A model generated the notes under the pieces. That model saw nothing but the letters and a program-made list of their open reading frames with translations. It searched no databases and was not told the DNA's origin. The translations under genes and the position numbers were made by a program. DNA of 17,792 bases from Candidatus Dormiibacterota bacterium. GTDB taxonomy: Bacteria; Chloroflexota; Dormibacteria; Aeolococcales; Aeolococcaceae. The stretch spans positions 1 through 17,792 of the forward strand of contig JAFAJR010000007.1 in assembly GCA_019236085.1 (NCBI GenBank), read 5' to 3'. Position 1 is the stretch's first letter; each line of letters starts with the position of its first letter. Below are positions 14,581-17,792 of this stretch, in pieces.

Positions 14581-14713
14581 CCCCGGCACAGCGACGAAGC
14601 CCAAGCGCTACAAGGATTGGGCGTCGAGCACGGCCGGAACGCCGGCGCCCGGGAGATCCCGGTGAGTAGGTTGCTGACCCTCGTTTAGCATCACTACCCC
14701 AATTCTTCGCTGC

Positions 14714-14719
14714 TAATAT
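14714..14719 (+). promoter_or_regulatory. -10 box of the recombinase gene
   Basis: TAATAT fits TAnnnT and ends 9 nt before GTG 14729, implying an almost leaderless RNA. It sits in the only AT-richer stretch of the tRNA-recombinase gap (about 14675-14725). No -35 is clear. Confidence 0.4.
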
Positions 14720-14728
14720 CCACGTTCG

Positions 14729-15751
14729 GTGACTGACTGGGTTCGACCCCTCGACGCCTCGGGCCGGCCGAAGCGGGAGCCCGAGTCGCCGCGCCCGCGA
14801 GACCCTCTGAGCTTTGAGCGGGCGGTGGAGCGGTTCGCCGAGGAGTGGGTGTCGCCGAAGACGGGCCGCTCCTTCAGCATCACCAGCAGGCGCAACGTCC
14901 TCGACAACCTTCTCGGCGGCCCGCTGAGCGCGTTTCGTTCCGGGCGCGACATCACCTCCGTGAAGCACTGGAACGGTGATCTGGCAGCCGACTACCTGCG
15001 CTGGCTCCAGGACGAGCTGCGTCGCGACTCAGCGACGATCAAGAAGGTGCGCAGCCAGCTGCGGTCCTTCGGTGTTTTCTGTCACGAGCGCCTGAACGCG
15101 CAATCCATCGCCGGTACGGCACTGGCGGAGTTCGACGTGTCGACAGAGGCGGACTACGAGCGTCGCACGGACCGCCCGCTGAATCATGCCGAGGTCGACA
15201 CACTCACCGCTGCAGCGCGTACTGCACGAGATCACCTGGCGATGGCGATGCTGCTCTACACCGGCATGCGGCCCGGTGAATTGATTGCGCTGGATATCAG
15301 CAGCATCCGGCTTGACACAGCACCGCCGGTCGTCGAGCTGCGCGGGGCAGCGCATGCCGGAGCGAACGCGAAGGCGGAGCGAGACATCCCTCTCACCATC
15401 GGCCAGACCTTCCTGCCCAAGCTCCTGCGAACCCACCTTGCAGATCCCGCCAGGTCCGCCGGCGCGTCACGGCTGCTTCTGTCGCATCGCAGCGATGCCC
15501 GAGGAGTTCGCCGGCCGCTGACACTCAACGGCCTGCGCGCGATGCTGTTCGACCTCGGTGTCCAGACGGGAATCAGGTGCAATGCGTACAGGCTGCGGCA
15601 CACCTTCTGCACCTGGTGTGCCGCCTCCGGATTGCCGATGACGCACCTGCAGCAACTGCTCGGTCATGCCACCAGCGATGGGATCGAGCAGTACTACCGC
15701 GGGCGAGGAGCCAGATCGGCGCTGGAGGACGCTGCCCGCCTGCGCTTCTGA
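14729..15751 (+). CDS. Tyrosine recombinase / integrase
   Basis: This 340-aa protein has a helical core-binding domain (about 28-130) and a catalytic domain (about 148-335) of the tyrosine recombinase family, which cuts and rejoins DNA through a 3'-phosphotyrosine. Catalytic residues are R181 (TGMRPGEL), the probable beta-hairpin lysine K215, R290 (YRLRHTF), H313 (LGHATS) and nucleophile Y322, nine residues after H313. The usual His three before the second Arg is Tyr287. The GTG start follows a TAATAT box by 9 nt. No excisionase or other phage gene is nearby; downstream lie a VOC protein and furA-katG. It may be the remnant integrase of an element inserted at tRNA-Gly, or a settled chromosomal recombinase. 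Confidence 0.9.
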   Translation: MTDWVRPLDASGRPKREPESPRPRDPLSFERAVERFAEEWVSPKTGRSFSITSRRNVLDNLLGGPLSAFRSGRDITSVKHWNGDLAADYLRWLQDELRRDSATIKKVRSQLRSFGVFCHERLNAQSIAGTALAEFDVSTEADYERRTDRPLNHAEVDTLTAAARTARDHLAMAMLLYTGMRPGELIALDISSIRLDTAPPVVELRGAAHAGANAKAERDIPLTIGQTFLPKLLRTHLADPARSAGASRLLLSHRSDARGVRRPLTLNGLRAMLFDLGVQTGIRCNAYRLRHTFCTWCAASGLPMTHLQQLLGHATSDGIEQYYRGRGARSALEDAARLRF

Positions 15752-15812
15752 CGAGCGCTGATGCGTGGGTCATCTGCCTGCACACACCAAGGAGCCCGAC
15801 GTCGGCATCGCG

Positions 15813-15818
15813 TAGGCT
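15813..15818 (+). promoter_or_regulatory. -10-like box of the VOC gene
   Basis: TAGGCT fits TAnnnT and ends 6 nt before ATG 15825, with no ribosome-binding site between. It suggests a leaderless RNA. Confidence 0.33.
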
Positions 15819-15824
15819 TGGGGC

Positions 15825-16223
15825 ATGGAGATGAGCCTCGAAGCGATACCCGTCCCCGTGAGTGACACCGACCGCGCCAAGGACTTCTACGCGAACGTCC
15901 TCGGATTCGCTGTCGACATCGACGCCAAGATGAGTGAAACGACGCGTTTTGTGCAGCTGACCCCGCCGGGGTCGCGCTGCTCGATTCACCTCGGCGAGGG
16001 GATCTCGCTCATGGAGCCGGGCAGCCTGAAGGGCCTGATCCTGGTGGTCGACGACGCGCGGGCCGCACGCGCCGAATTGCAGGGGAGGGGCTTGGAGCTC
16101 AGCGAGGTGGAGGAGCAGCCATGGGGCCGGCACGTCTATTTCAGCGACCCTGACGGCAACACCTGGACGGTGCAGGAGTCGTTCGCGCGAAATCAGGCTC
16201 GCGCCGCCGTCACCGCGGGCTGA
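15825..16223 (+). CDS. VOC (glyoxalase/bleomycin-resistance) superfamily protein
   Basis: This 132-aa single-module VOC protein has the two beta-alpha-beta-beta-beta repeats. The first begins AIPVPVSDTDRAKDFYANVLGF (8-28) and the second begins at about LILVVDDARAARAEL (71-85), closing with VYFSDPDGNTWTVQE. The final Glu (E118) is at the standard metal-ligand position. The first-strand metal ligand, usually His or Gln, appears to be a non-ligand residue (PVPV). Metal dependence is therefore uncertain, and a binding or resistance role is possible. ATG 15825 follows a TAGGCT box by 6 nt; a second ATG at 15831 is an alternative. It stands alone, 73 nt after the recombinase and about 80 nt before furA. 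Confidence 0.88.
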   Translation: MEMSLEAIPVPVSDTDRAKDFYANVLGFAVDIDAKMSETTRFVQLTPPGSRCSIHLGEGISLMEPGSLKGLILVVDDARAARAELQGRGLELSEVEEQPWGRHVYFSDPDGNTWTVQESFARNQARAAVTAG

Positions 16224-16243
16224 CCCCGCCGCAACGAGGGCGT

Positions 16244-16278
16244 TCTGGACGCTGTCCACAAGGTTGACCGCGTCCAGA
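16244..16278. promoter_or_regulatory. Nine-bp inverted repeat over the furA promoter
   Basis: TCTGGACGC (16244-16252) and GCGTCCAGA (16270-16278) are exact inverted repeats with a 17-nt spacer, flanking and partly covering the TTGACC -35 at 16264-16269. The site could be an operator for FurA autoregulation, or a hairpin ending VOC transcription 20 nt past its stop. Its GC-rich arms do not look like the AT-rich Fur box. Confidence 0.45.
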
Positions 16279-16294
16279 CCTGACCGCGTAGAAT
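16264..16294 (+). promoter_or_regulatory. furA-katG promoter
   Basis: TTGACC (16264-16269) and TAGAAT (16289-16294) are spaced 19 nt apart. The -10 ends 8 nt before ATG 16303, so transcription should start at or within 2-3 nt of the start codon, as reported for mycobacterial furA. Confidence 0.5.
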
Positions 16295-16302
16295 CGGCGG
16301 AG

Positions 16303-16750
16303 ATGGCGGGCATCCTCACGACGCCAATGCTCCTGCGTACAGCAGGGCTGCGTCCGACGGCGATACGTCTCGCCGTCCTCGATGCCGTGGATGAGTCGCC
16401 CCACGCCGGCGCGCAACAGATCGTGAGCGCGGTACAGCAGGGGCTGGGCAGCGCATCACGCCAGGCGGTCTACGACGCGCTGGACCAACTGCTGGCCGTG
16501 CAGCTGATCCGCCGCATCGAACCCGCCGGCTCGCCGGCACGCTACGAGCTTCGCGTCGGCGACAACCATCACCACGTGGTGTGCCGGCGTTGCGGGTCGG
16601 CGTCAGACGTCGACTGCGCGGTGGGTGAGGCGCCCTGCCTGGAACCGTCGCAGACGCATGGCTTCGTGCTCGACGAGGCTGAGGTGACCTTCTGGGGTTT
16701 GTGTCCACAGTGTCAAGAACATGACGTGCACGCAGGAATGGAGGATCAGG

Positions 16751-16758
<8 letters not shown>
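16303..16758 (+). CDS. furA: Fur family transcriptional regulator FurA
   Basis: This 151-aa metal-dependent repressor typically controls the adjacent catalase-peroxidase gene in response to peroxide and metals. The winged-helix domain (about 12-80) contains SASRQAVYDALDQLL as the recognition region. The dimerisation half has HHH at 89-91, a CRRC at 94-97 and CPQC at 134-137, the two CxxC pairs that hold structural zinc. ATG 16303 is preferred over the TTG at 16264, which is the -35 box of the promoter. The last 8 nt overlap the start of katG, so the two are co-transcribed. The C-terminal tail after CPQC is short and acidic. Confidence 0.93.

Positions 16759-17792
<1,034 letters not shown>

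Noticed and set aside
14581..14728. Possible attL core or terminator hairpins between tRNA-Gly and the recombinase
   Set aside because: GCCCAA/TTGGGC (14599-14622) and CCGGGA/TCCCGG (14649-14662) are short, lack U-runs and do not repeat the tRNA 3' end. Without a second copy in the window no attachment site can be claimed.
16264..16302. An N-terminal extension of FurA from TTG 16264
   Set aside because: The TTG is part of the TTGACC -35 box, and the TAGAAT -10 box would lie inside the extension. The ATG at 16303 fits FurA length better.

Overview
This is a high-GC window, and its content fits an actinobacterium (Actinomycetota). It carries a furA-katG pair, a HisN-type histidinol-phosphatase resembling the mycobacterial one, and a two-domain short-chain reductase with the mycobacterial AcrA1-like layout. 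Many genes have a TAnnnT -10 hexamer only 6-9 nt before the start codon, as expected for leaderless transcripts. The genus cannot be read from the sequence alone. Gene density is high and no gene-free stretch exceeds about 180 nt.

Layout. At 1-58 is the 5' end of a minus-strand gene that leaves the window. At 199-1365 (-) is a thiolase with a palindromic operator candidate upstream. At 1468-2880 (-) is a secreted S53 (sedolisin) peptidase, divergent from a fused two-domain SDR reductase at 3070-5055 (+). The reductase overlaps tail-to-tail with a minus-strand operon, in order hisN (7299-6535), a histidine-rich membrane fatty-acid-hydroxylase-like protein (6509-5793) and a DUF849/BKACE enzyme (5770-5033). 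Divergent from hisN are a probable Fe(II)/2-oxoglutarate-type oxygenase (7413-8063) and an alpha/beta hydrolase (8081-8980).

From 12309 down to 9014 (-) lies a cluster not assignable to a known system. It has a 272-aa three-TM protein, a translationally coupled 750-aa protein that repeats the same TM layout and adds TPRs plus a large C-terminal domain, and a small zinc-ribbon ORF beyond a strong hairpin. Divergent from it is a TetR regulator with a DHA2-type drug exporter (12387-14413). Next come tRNA-Gly(GCC), a tyrosine recombinase 148 nt downstream of it, a VOC/glyoxalase-like protein, and furA overlapping katG, which runs off the right edge.

Functional themes. Lipid and acyl-CoA chemistry dominates the left half (thiolase, acyl reductase, membrane hydroxylase, beta-keto-acid cleavage). 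Envelope and efflux functions occupy the middle, and peroxide defence the right end. The most novel-looking element is the paralogous membrane pair at 9242-12309. The tRNA-Gly/recombinase junction is the only sign of a mobile element, and no second attachment site is visible.
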